NCBI GenBank assembly: GCA_036559665.1
Contig: DATBSS010000296.1
Span: forward strand, 1 to 10,154
Direction: 5' to 3'
Source of the DNA: DASRBA01 sp036559665
GTDB taxonomy: Bacteria; Myxococcota; Myxococcia; Myxococcales; Myxococcaceae
DNA length: 10,154 nt
Under the pieces are notes generated by a model. It was not told the origin of the DNA. It searched no databases and was given only the letters and a program-made list of their open reading frames with translations. The number at the start of each line of letters is the position of its first letter. Position 1 is the stretch's first letter. This document shows, in pieces, positions 1 through 5,921 of this stretch. Position numbers and translations under genes: made by a program.

Positions 1-312
1 GCTGGACTTGAGCCGGTGCACCGTGAGGACCTTCGCCTCCAGCGCCGCCGCCAGGCGCTCCTCCACGGTCCCCGGCGAGGCCGCCGCCTTCTCCGCCTCC
101 GTCAGGTACTTGTGGATGACCGCCGCGCTCACCTCCCGGAAGATCTCCTCCTTGCTCCGGAAGTAGAGGTAGACCGTCCCCTTCGCGACCCCCGCCTCCT
201 GCGCCACGTCGTCGATCGACGTGCGGCGATAGCCGTGGAGCAGGAAGCAGCGCTTCGCCGCCTCCATCAGCAGCTCCTTCTTCTGGCCCCGTTCGCGTTC
301 GTCTTTCGCCAT
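1..312 (-). CDS. TetR/AcrR-family transcriptional repressor (3' end beyond left edge)
   Basis: This is the N-terminal 104 residues of a TetR-family DNA-binding regulator. The frame is open to base 1, so the ligand-binding C-terminus lies outside the window. The start is the ATG at 312-310, giving MAKDERERGQKKELL. The helix-turn-helix spans about residues 31-51 (TSIDDVAQEAG, then VAKGTVYLYF, then SKEEIF), a textbook TetR signature, with an upstream amphipathic helix (ELLMEAAKRCFLLHG). Family members bind DNA as dimers and are released by a small ligand. The ligand cannot be guessed here because the effector domain is missing. The gene is divergent from the annexin/DJ-1 gene starting at 415. 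The roughly 100-bp gap holds a perfect inverted repeat suited to such a dimer, so it probably represses that neighbour and perhaps itself. No strong ribosome binding site precedes the ATG. Family assignment is very secure; the target is inferred. Confidence 0.93.
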   Translation of the reverse strand, partial: MAKDERERGQKKELLMEAAKRCFLLHGYRRTSIDDVAQEAGVAKGTVYLYFRSKEEIFREVSAAVIHKYLTEAEKAAASPGTVEERLAAALEAKVLTVHRLKSS

Positions 313-340
313 GGCGGCGCACCATACCCCTTCCGGACCA

Positions 341-372
341 GAAATGACCAGATTGACTGTTTCGGTCATTTC
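341..372. promoter_or_regulatory. Inverted-repeat operator, probable TetR-family binding site
   Basis: GAAATGACC (341-349) and its exact reverse complement GGTCATTTC (364-372) are separated by 14 bases. A nested, shorter dyad TGAC (354-357) and GTCA (365-368) with a 7-base spacer shares the right arm. Such TGAC/GTCA dyads are common TetR-family operators. The element lies between a divergent tetR-like gene and its neighbour, flanking and entering the promoter at 353-381, so occupancy would block RNA polymerase. The inverted repeat is seen directly; the binding protein is inferred. Confidence 0.7.
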
Positions 373-381
373 GTCTAGAAG
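353..381 (+). promoter_or_regulatory. Sigma-70-type promoter for the annexin/DJ-1 gene
   Basis: A -35 box TTGACT (353-358, five of six consensus bases) is followed after 17 bp by TAGAAG (376-381, four of six). The optimal spacing supports it. Transcription would start near 388, leaving a leader of about 27 nt with a GAGGA-type ribosome binding site (406-410) before the ATG at 415. The right arm of the inverted repeat lies inside the spacer and the left arm just upstream of the -35 box, the usual arrangement for repression. Confidence 0.6.
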
Positions 382-414
382 ACCGTTCCCCGACACGCCC
401 CCAACGAGGAAGCC

Positions 415-2004
415 ATGGCAGCCGACATCCGCGGAACCGTCCCCAGCGCCGTCCCCAGCCGGGTCATCGACCCCTCGGGGAAGGCCCCCGCGACCGGCCC
501 GTCGGCGCCGGCGGCTCCAGCTGCTCCGAGCGCTTCCCCGGCGGCCCCTGGCTCCAGCTTCAAGCCCGGCACCGCCGCCGCGCCCGCGCCGCGCCCCGAG
601 GTGCCGGGGCACGCCTTCTTCCCGCTCTCCGAGCACACGGTGGACCAGGTCCGGGCCTCGGGTGATCCGCGGAAGATCGCCGGAGCGCTGCATACCCTGT
701 TCACCGACCGCTCCAACCTCCTGCTGGGCAACGACGGGACCCGGGTGGACCGGACGCGGCGCCTGCTGGACGGGATGAGCCCCGCGGGGCTGGAGCAGGT
801 CCGCGCGGCCTACGTCCACAAGTACGGGAACGACCCGGAGATCAACATCAAGAGCGCGGACTTCGGCGAGCCGATCGCCCGGCTGGGCCACGACACCCAG
901 ATCGAGCTGATGGACGCGCTCAACGGCCCTCAGATGAAGCAGGCCGCGCAGACCATCGCCTCCCTCCAGTCCAAGGCCCAGGCCGGCACGCTCACCGCCG
1001 AGGACCGGAAGGAGCTCTTCTCCACGATGCCCATGCTGGGCCTGTGGAATACGCCGCACCGCGCGGCCCCCGGCGCGGAGAACATGGACGCCATGGAGCG
1101 GACGCTGCTCAAGCGCGCCTGGAGCGGGACTGGCGCGGAGGGTTCGCTGGACTCGGCGCTCCAGCAGATCCAGTCCAAGCTCCCGGAGGCGGACCTCTCC
1201 CAGAAGGCCCCGCGCGAGAAGTCCATCGCGGTGATCGCCAGCTCCCACGGCGCCCAGTGGCAGGAGCTGATGGACTGGGCCTCGGAGATGACCGACAAGG
1301 GCTACCACCTCCAGATCTTCACGCCGGAGGGGCAGCCGGTCTCGTTCCAGCGGGACAGCCTCAACGTCTCCACCCGGACGGTGAACCTGGGCTACGGCGC
1401 GCCCGCGCACCTCGACCCGCACCAGGGGACCGGCGAGCTGGCGAAGGAGCTGCTGGGGAACGCGGCGCCGTCGTCGAAGTTCGACCCCAAGCAGTTCGGC
1501 GCCGTGTACCTGGCCGGCGGGCTGGGCTTCAACGAGGACGTGGCGGTGGCCGAGTCGAAGCAGCTCGCGGACGGGACCTCGCACACCGAGCTGACCGCCA
1601 ACCCCAACATCGCGGGGATGATGCAGCGGGCCATCGGCGAGAAGCTCCCCATCGTGGGCCTCTGCCACGGGCCCACGCTGCTGGCGGCCACGCCCATCAC
1701 CATGCCGGACGGGCACACGGAGGCCCTCAACAAGGGCATCCCCACCGCGTCGCTCCCGCCCTTCGAGTCCTACGTCCAGTTCAGCGGCCGCAAGGAGTCG
1801 CAGTTCACGCTGGACGTGAACACGCACCACTCGCTCGCCGAGGTGGGCGGGCAGACGGACGTGTTCCGCGACATCGCCAACATGAGCCGCGTGGTGAAGG
1901 GGAACAAGGCCGGGATCGACATCATCACCGGCCCCGGCCCCCAGGCCTCGAAGAACCTCGCCGACCCGACCGTCGAGGCGATGCTGCGGCGCTGGGGGAA
2001 GTAG
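415..2004 (+). CDS. Annexin-like / DJ-1-PfpI (type 1 glutamine amidotransferase-like) fusion protein
   Basis: The protein has 529 residues. Residues 1-66 are a low-complexity Pro/Ala/Ser leader with no signal peptide. Residues about 85-170 resemble one annexin repeat: a GNDGT turn at 105-109, LLDGMSPAGLEQVRAAY (117-133) matching the annexin L..LS..Q...I...Y pattern, and KYGNDPEI. Residues about 268-510 form a DJ-1/PfpI/Hsp31 domain, with IAVIASSHG strand 1, LAGGLGFNED (366-375), a nucleophile elbow GLCHGPTLLAA with Cys417-His418, and DIITGPGPQAS (502-512), similar to the Hsp31 TGQNPASS segment. Family members are Cys-dependent glyoxalases/deglycases, chaperones or proteases; the exact activity cannot be read off. 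The domain is larger than simple PfpI (about 170 aa), which favours the Hsp31-like group. The start is supported by a GAGGA ribosome binding site. It stands alone behind a TetR-type operator and converges on aqpZ with 16 bp between stops. The DJ-1 call is strong; the annexin call is moderate. Confidence 0.85.
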   Translation: MAADIRGTVPSAVPSRVIDPSGKAPATGPSAPAAPAAPSASPAAPGSSFKPGTAAAPAPRPEVPGHAFFPLSEHTVDQVRASGDPRKIAGALHTLFTDRSNLLLGNDGTRVDRTRRLLDGMSPAGLEQVRAAYVHKYGNDPEINIKSADFGEPIARLGHDTQIELMDALNGPQMKQAAQTIASLQSKAQAGTLTAEDRKELFSTMPMLGLWNTPHRAAPGAENMDAMERTLLKRAWSGTGAEGSLDSALQQIQSKLPEADLSQKAPREKSIAVIASSHGAQWQELMDWASEMTDKGYHLQIFTPEGQPVSFQRDSLNVSTRTVNLGYGAPAHLDPHQGTGELAKELLGNAAPSSKFDPKQFGAVYLAGGLGFNEDVAVAESKQLADGTSHTELTANPNIAGMMQRAIGEKLPIVGLCHGPTLLAATPITMPDGHTEALNKGIPTASLPPFESYVQFSGRKESQFTLDVNTHHSLAEVGGQTDVFRDIANMSRVVKGNKAGIDIITGPGPQASKNLADPTVEAMLRRWGK

Positions 2005-2020
2005 CCGTTCCCACCGCCGC

Positions 2021-2752
2021 CTACGCGGGCTTCACGCTCGCGGAGGACGCCGCCGCCTGGCCTTCCGATTCGGGGGCGCTGATGAAGCGGTACGCCGCCG
2101 CTCCGAGGACCCCGCCGACGATAGGGGCCACCCAGAAGAGCCAGAGCTGGCTCAACGCCCAGCCACCGACGTAGGCGGCTACCGCGGTGCTCCGCGCCGG
2201 GTTCACCGAGGTGTTGGTGACCGGGATACTGATCAGGTGGATCAGCGTGAGGCACAACCCGATGGGGATGGGGGCGAAGCCGGCCGGCGCCCGCTTGTCG
2301 GTGGAGCCGAGGATGACCAGGAGGAACATCATGGTCATCACCACCTCGGTGACCAGGGCCGCCGTCATCGAGTACCCGCCGGGGGAATGGGCGTCGTAGC
2401 CGTTCGACGCGAACCCGCCCGAGACGTCGAAGCCGACCTTGCCTCCAGCGATGACGAACAGGACCCCGCCCGCCGCCAGGCCGCCGATCACCTGGGCGAT
2501 GATGTACGGCGGCAACTCCTTCGCCGGGAAGCGCCCTCCCGCCCAGAGCCCGACCGACACGGCCGGGTTCAAGTGGCACCCGGAGATGTGGCCGATGCCG
2601 TACGCCATGGTCAGCACCGTCAGCCCGAACGCCAGCGACACGCCCAGCAAACCGATCCCCACGCCGGGGAACGCCGCCGCCAGGACCGCGCTCCCGCATC
2701 CCCCGAGCACCAGCCAGAACGTCCCCAGCAACTCCGCAACATACTTCTTCAT
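2021..2752 (-). CDS. aqpZ: Aquaporin Z-type water channel
   Basis: This 243-aa integral membrane protein of the MIP family conducts water across the inner membrane. Both half-helix motifs are present: HLNPAVS (NPA at 62-64) and SVNPARS (NPA at 184-186). The selectivity-filter residues of E. coli AqpZ are conserved as Phe42, His172, Thr181 and Arg187, which predicts a water-selective pore and not a glycerol facilitator. Six hydrophobic segments and the start MKKYVAELLGTFWLV match AqpZ in register, and the length is typical (AqpZ is about 230 aa). A hydrophilic Ser/Ala-rich tail of about 18 residues follows the last helix. The start has a GGGAG ribosome binding site 7 nt upstream. The gene lies 113 bp downstream of the beta-helix lipoprotein gene on the same strand. 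That gap is long enough for its own promoter, but I could not identify one. Confidence 0.96.
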   Translation of the reverse strand: MKKYVAELLGTFWLVLGGCGSAVLAAAFPGVGIGLLGVSLAFGLTVLTMAYGIGHISGCHLNPAVSVGLWAGGRFPAKELPPYIIAQVIGGLAAGGVLFVIAGGKVGFDVSGGFASNGYDAHSPGGYSMTAALVTEVVMTMMFLLVILGSTDKRAPAGFAPIPIGLCLTLIHLISIPVTNTSVNPARSTAVAAYVGGWALSQLWLFWVAPIVGGVLGAAAYRFISAPESEGQAAASSASVKPA

Positions 2753-2865
2753 GGTCCCTCTCCCCGGCAGGCCCCTGCATGGGCCGCCGCCGGGGCGGGA
2801 CGCTAGTCCCCGTCCAGGGAACTGTCCTTGCTTGTTTCACTTCGGGAGCAGCACCGCGGGGGCGG
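2753..2865. other. Intergenic gap with a weak hairpin between the lipoprotein and aqpZ genes
   Basis: This 113-bp gap should contain the end of the lipoprotein transcript and the aqpZ promoter. It holds a 5-bp hairpin GGGAC-GCTA-GTCCC (2797-2810) and a second one, GGCCC-CTGCAT-GGGCC (2770-2785). Neither is followed by a T-tract, so neither is a convincing intrinsic terminator. I found no clear -35/-10 pair. AqpZ could be expressed by read-through from upstream. Confidence 0.3.
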
Positions 2866-4458
2866 TCAGGCCTTCACCAGGAACGTGATGGCGTTGCCCC
2901 CGCCCGCCGCGCCGGCCCCGCTCGCGCCGGAGAAGGGCGTGGCCATCACCGTGTGCTTGCCCGTGCCCAGCGACACCGGGGTGAAGTTGCCCGCCGGCGC
3001 GTCTCCCCCCAGCGCGTAGGGCGAGACGTTCTCCGTCTGGAACGACGTGTCCGCATCCAGCCCGAAGACCACGCTGCCGGGGCCGCCGCCGCTCACCGCC
3101 GCGCGGATCGAGAGCTGGGGCGGCAGCTCCGAGAGGTCCAGCGTGTCGCCGTGGAGCAGCGGGCGGATGTCCGTGTCCGTGGCGGCGTCCACCAGGACGA
3201 AGCCGGTCACGAAGACGGGGGTGGGGGTCACCTCCACCGCGCCCAGGTCGCACCCGCCGGTGCCCTGGGGCCGCGGGACGCCCCGCTGGTCCGTGCCCTG
3301 GCAGGCGTCCGCGGCTGGAGGCGGGAAGCCGTACCCGGCGTTGAGCGCCTGGCTGCCGCTGGACGGGACGTGCGTCTGCGTGGACCCGCCGTGACTCCCG
3401 AGCGTCCCCAGATCCGGCAACACGTCGAGCTTGAAGGTCGAGACGTAGCTGGGGATGGTGCAGCCGTCGCTGTCGCCGACCAGGTTGTACTTGCTGTCCC
3501 CGCTCAAGGTCCCGTCACAGTCGTTGGGGCCCAGCCCACCCTGGTTCCCGGCGAGGATGCTGTTCTTCACCACGGTGGTCTTCCCCGAGACGATCTGGAT
3601 TCCACCGCCCCGGAAGCTCGCCGGGTCGTTCCCCACGCCGGTGTTGCCGGTGAGGGTGACGTTGTTGAGGACCGCGAACCCGTTCTGGGAGATCCCCCCG
3701 GTCCCGGCGGAGGGGGAGACGGCCAGGTTGCCGCTGACCGTGACGTTCCGGAGGTTCAGGTTGCCCTCGTTCCGGATGCCCCCGGCCCGGTTGGATTCGT
3801 TGTTGGCGATGGTGGAGTCGTAGACCCAGAGCTCGCCCTTGTTCAGGAGCCCTCCGCCGAAGGCGCCGTTGGCGACGTTCTCCAGGATGGAGACGCGCCG
3901 GAGGGTGGCCTTGGTGCCGGTGTTGACCAGCAGCCCGCCCCCGCCGGTGAAGGCGAAGTTGTCGCGGAGCACCGAATCGGCCAGGTCCAGCTCCGCGCCG
4001 CTGTCGATCCGGATGCCACCCCCGAATTGCGTGTCCCCGCCCTGCACGGTGAGGTTGTTGATCTCCACGGCCTTGGCGCCGTTGAGGTAGATGACGAGGT
4101 CGCCCACGTCCTGGTCGATGATGGTGGTCAAAGCACCGGCGCCGTGGAGCAGGACCGAGTGGGTGATATCGAGGTGGCCGCCGCCGGACGCCGCCGGCAG
4201 GTCCAGGTGATACGTCCCGGACGGAACCAGGATGGTGTCTCGCCAGATGGTCGCGTCCGCCTCCATGACAGCCGCCCGGAGCGTGCACAGGCCGGTGGTC
4301 AAGCTCTCGGTATTGGCCACCGCCGCCCGGGCGCAGTGGCCGTCACCGGGGTGGGCGTCGGGCGCGTCCGCCACGGTGTTCACCGTGAACGTCTTGCACC
4401 CGAGCAGTGAAGCGACCGCGCCCAGCAGCACGAGGGCGCGGGCAAGGCATGGCGGCAT
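2866..4458 (-). CDS. Secreted parallel beta-helix lipoprotein (CSLREA-like N-terminus, choice-of-anchor Q domain)
   Basis: The protein has 530 residues. Residues 1-21 are a lipoprotein signal peptide with lipobox LLGC and acylated Cys21; Lys follows at +2. The mature N-terminus TFTVNTVADAPDAHPGDG followed by CTLRAAVMEADA (58-69) matches the CSLREA-type entry motif found before right-handed beta-helices. Residues about 95-320 are beta-helix rungs with recurrent Asn ladders and GGG/GGI turns (for example INNLTVQGG, GGGLLVN, NNVTLTGN). Residues about 365-409 (ALNAGYG, then DQRGVPRPQGTGGCDLGAVE) are the choice-of-anchor Q segment. Residues about 417-530 form an Ig-like domain (FVLVDAATDTDIRPL, then VVFGLD, then ENVSPYAL). 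No polysaccharide lyase or hydrolase residues can be assigned. A surface-binding, adhesion or carbohydrate-interaction role is likely but unproven. The start is ATG 4458 with a weak ribosome binding site. It is divergent from the kinase gene, and the gap carries tandem CRP-type sites. Confidence 0.88.
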   Translation of the reverse strand: MPPCLARALVLLGAVASLLGCKTFTVNTVADAPDAHPGDGHCARAAVANTESLTTGLCTLRAAVMEADATIWRDTILVPSGTYHLDLPAASGGGHLDITHSVLLHGAGALTTIIDQDVGDLVIYLNGAKAVEINNLTVQGGDTQFGGGIRIDSGAELDLADSVLRDNFAFTGGGGLLVNTGTKATLRRVSILENVANGAFGGGLLNKGELWVYDSTIANNESNRAGGIRNEGNLNLRNVTVSGNLAVSPSAGTGGISQNGFAVLNNVTLTGNTGVGNDPASFRGGGIQIVSGKTTVVKNSILAGNQGGLGPNDCDGTLSGDSKYNLVGDSDGCTIPSYVSTFKLDVLPDLGTLGSHGGSTQTHVPSSGSQALNAGYGFPPPAADACQGTDQRGVPRPQGTGGCDLGAVEVTPTPVFVTGFVLVDAATDTDIRPLLHGDTLDLSELPPQLSIRAAVSGGGPGSVVFGLDADTSFQTENVSPYALGGDAPAGNFTPVSLGTGKHTVMATPFSGASGAGAAGGGNAITFLVKA

Positions 4459-4505
4459 ACCCTGCAGGTCTCCACTCCCTCTCGCTGGAGCAAGCGGCAG
4501 GGAGG

Positions 4506-4521
4506 TGTGAGCGAGCTCGCA
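4506..4521. promoter_or_regulatory. CRP/FNR-type site 1 (one mismatch)
   Basis: TGTGA-GCGAGC-TCGCA reads as TGTGA-N6-TCACA with one mismatch in the right half (TCGCA). Its core GCGAGCTCGC (4511-4520) is a perfect palindrome. The centre is 4513.5, which is 23 bp (about two helical turns) from the centre of site 2. It lies 48-63 bp upstream of the beta-helix lipoprotein start. Together with site 2 it suggests cooperative or bidirectional control by a Crp-type dimer. Confidence 0.6.
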
Positions 4522-4528
4522 CGTTTGG

Positions 4529-4544
4529 TGTGAACCAGCTCACA
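4529..4544. promoter_or_regulatory. CRP/FNR-type site 2, exact TGTGA-N6-TCACA
   Basis: TGTGA (4529-4533), ACCAGC, TCACA (4540-4544) is a perfect match to the core of the E. coli CRP consensus. The centre is 4536.5, exactly 41.5 bp upstream of the kinase ATG at 4578. That is the class II activator position if transcription starts at that A. A Crp/Fnr regulator whose recognition helix carries the R-E pair used for GTGA half-sites is encoded 1.3 kb away (5812-6501). The motif is seen directly; binding is inferred. Confidence 0.72.
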
Positions 4545-4565
4545 GCGCCTCACCGGAGCGGGCGG

Positions 4566-4571
4566 TACCTT
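4566..4571 (+). promoter_or_regulatory. Candidate -10 element of a Crp-activated, leaderless kinase promoter
   Basis: TACCTT occupies exactly -12 to -7 relative to the kinase ATG and keeps the three most important -10 bases (T, A and final T). With the CRP-type site centred at -41.5 this gives class II geometry and needs no -35 box. A leaderless message would explain why no ribosome binding site precedes 4578. The element is weak on its own, and the call rests on the combined geometry. Confidence 0.35.
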
Positions 4572-4577
4572 GCTGCC

Positions 4578-5921
4578 ATGGTCGCGACCCTGGCTTCCGA
4601 GGCACCTGCTTTCGACGTGGACACGCTGATCGGCTGCCGGCTCGGCAGCTTCCAGCTGCTCCGGCACCTGGGGACGGGCGCCATGGGCTCCGTCTTCCTG
4701 GCCCAGCACGCGGTGGTCGGGAGCCGGGTGGCGGTCAAGCTGCTACACCCGGCGCTGAGCGGCGACCCGGTCATCCTCCAGCGCTTCCAGGACGAGTCGC
4801 GGGCGGTGAACCTGATCGGCCACTCCAACATCCGCGCCGTCCACGAGCTGGGCCACGACGGGCGGCTCCACTACCTGGTGATGGAGTACCTGGACGGTAA
4901 GCCCCTCTCCCAGGCGAAGCTGCCGATGAAGCCCGAGCAGGCCATCCCGGTGCTGACCCAGCTCTGCGATGCGCTGGGCGCGGCGCACCAGCGCGGCGTG
5001 GTGCACCGGGACCTAAAGCCGGACAACGTCATGCTCCTGGAGCAGGCCGGCGGCGTCCCGCTGGTGAAGCTGATGGACTTCGGGACGGCGAAGCTGCTGC
5101 AGGACGCCGGCGGGCGGACCGGGGCCGGGCACCTCATGGGCACGCCGTCCACCATGGCGCCGGAGCAGTTCAACGGCGGGCCGATCGACGGCCGCGCGGA
5201 CCTCTACGCGCTGGGCGTGCTCTCGTACCTGCTGGCCACCGGGGAGCTGCCGTTCGAGGCCAGGAGCATCCCCGCGCTGATGCGCGCGCACCTCGAGGAG
5301 CCGCCCGTGCCCCCGGCCTCGCGCCGCCCCGGCGTGGACCCGAAGTGGTCGGAGATCACCATGCGCGCCCTGGCCAAGCGGCCGGAGGATCGTTATCAGG
5401 ACGCGGAGGCCTTCCGGGCCGAGCTGCTGTCGGTCCTGGATCCGGTCGTGGACAAGCCCGCGCCGCGCCTGACGCTCGTCCCCGCGCCCGCGCCGAGCCC
5501 TTCCCGGCCGGCACTGAAGGTGGACGTGACGGACGCCGGCGGCGTCCCGCTGCCGGCGTCCAACGGGATGGAGCTCTCCATGGACGGGATCTTCCTGGCC
5601 AGCCCCGGCTTCGCCCCGTCCCTGTTTTCCATGTTGCGGCTCGCCATCCACGGTCCCGGCGGGGACGTGGTGCGGCTGAGCGGCGAGGTGGTCCGATCCG
5701 TCAGCGCGGCGCGAGCCCTGGCCTGGGGCATGTCCGAGGGAGTGGGCGTGCAGTTCAGCCACTGCACCGAGGAGCAGAAGCGCGCGCTGGCGACCCTCCT
5801 CCGGGGCGAGGTCAGCCCTCGTCGATCTCTTGCCGCAACCTTTCGAGGTCCAGCAATGCGAGCTGGCCGCGCTCCTGCCGCAGGATTCCCTGCTGCTCGT
5901 ACGTGCGCAGCCACTTGTTGA
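4578..5921 (+). CDS. Serine/threonine protein kinase with C-terminal PilZ-like domain
   Basis: The protein has 447 residues from ATG 4578. The frame is open further upstream, but earlier starts would run through the CRP-type sites and into the divergent lipoprotein gene. Residues about 25-285 are a complete Hanks-type kinase: glycine loop GTGAMGSV (32-39), Lys54 in VAVK, helix-C Glu73, HRDLKPDN with Asp145, DFG (167-169), MAPEQ (193-197) and Asp207. It should therefore be active. A Pro-rich linker (about 290-312) leads to a PilZ-like domain (about 312-408; ELSMDGIFL, then LSGEVVR, then GVGVQF). This resembles a Myxococcus paralogous PilZ subfamily. It has no RxxxR motif and has Glu332 in the D/NxSxxG position, so c-di-GMP binding is doubtful. 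There is no transmembrane segment, so it is probably cytosolic. The last 37 codons are antisense to the 3' end of the Crp gene and look unconserved. Kinase call certain; start fairly sure. Confidence 0.92.
   Translation: MVATLASEAPAFDVDTLIGCRLGSFQLLRHLGTGAMGSVFLAQHAVVGSRVAVKLLHPALSGDPVILQRFQDESRAVNLIGHSNIRAVHELGHDGRLHYLVMEYLDGKPLSQAKLPMKPEQAIPVLTQLCDALGAAHQRGVVHRDLKPDNVMLLEQAGGVPLVKLMDFGTAKLLQDAGGRTGAGHLMGTPSTMAPEQFNGGPIDGRADLYALGVLSYLLATGELPFEARSIPALMRAHLEEPPVPPASRRPGVDPKWSEITMRALAKRPEDRYQDAEAFRAELLSVLDPVVDKPAPRLTLVPAPAPSPSRPALKVDVTDAGGVPLPASNGMELSMDGIFLASPGFAPSLFSMLRLAIHGPGGDVVRLSGEVVRSVSAARALAWGMSEGVGVQFSHCTEEQKRALATLLRGEVSPRRSLAATFRGPAMRAGRAPAAGFPAARTCAATC

Noticed and set aside
2797..2810. 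Hairpin GGGAC-GCTA-GTCCC as the terminator of the lipoprotein gene
   Set aside because: The stem is only 5 bp with no T-tract in either direction. Such hairpins are frequent by chance at this GC content.
1770..2840. A 356-codon minus-strand frame across aqpZ and the end of the annexin/DJ-1 gene
   Set aside because: It runs through two well-identified genes, is Arg/Gly-rich and has no recognisable motif. It is typical of spurious frames in high-GC DNA.
2779..4410. A 543-codon open frame on the plus strand across the beta-helix lipoprotein gene
   Set aside because: It is antisense shadow. The composition is random-looking Val/Gly/Arg/Asp with no domain, while the opposite strand encodes a protein with a lipobox, a CSLREA-like motif and beta-helix repeats.
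4407..4577. A longer kinase N-terminus starting at ATG 4407 or GTG 4530
   Set aside because: It would overlap the start of the divergent lipoprotein gene and place the CRP-type sites inside coding sequence. The extra residues look unlike a kinase N-terminus, and neither start has a well-placed ribosome binding site.
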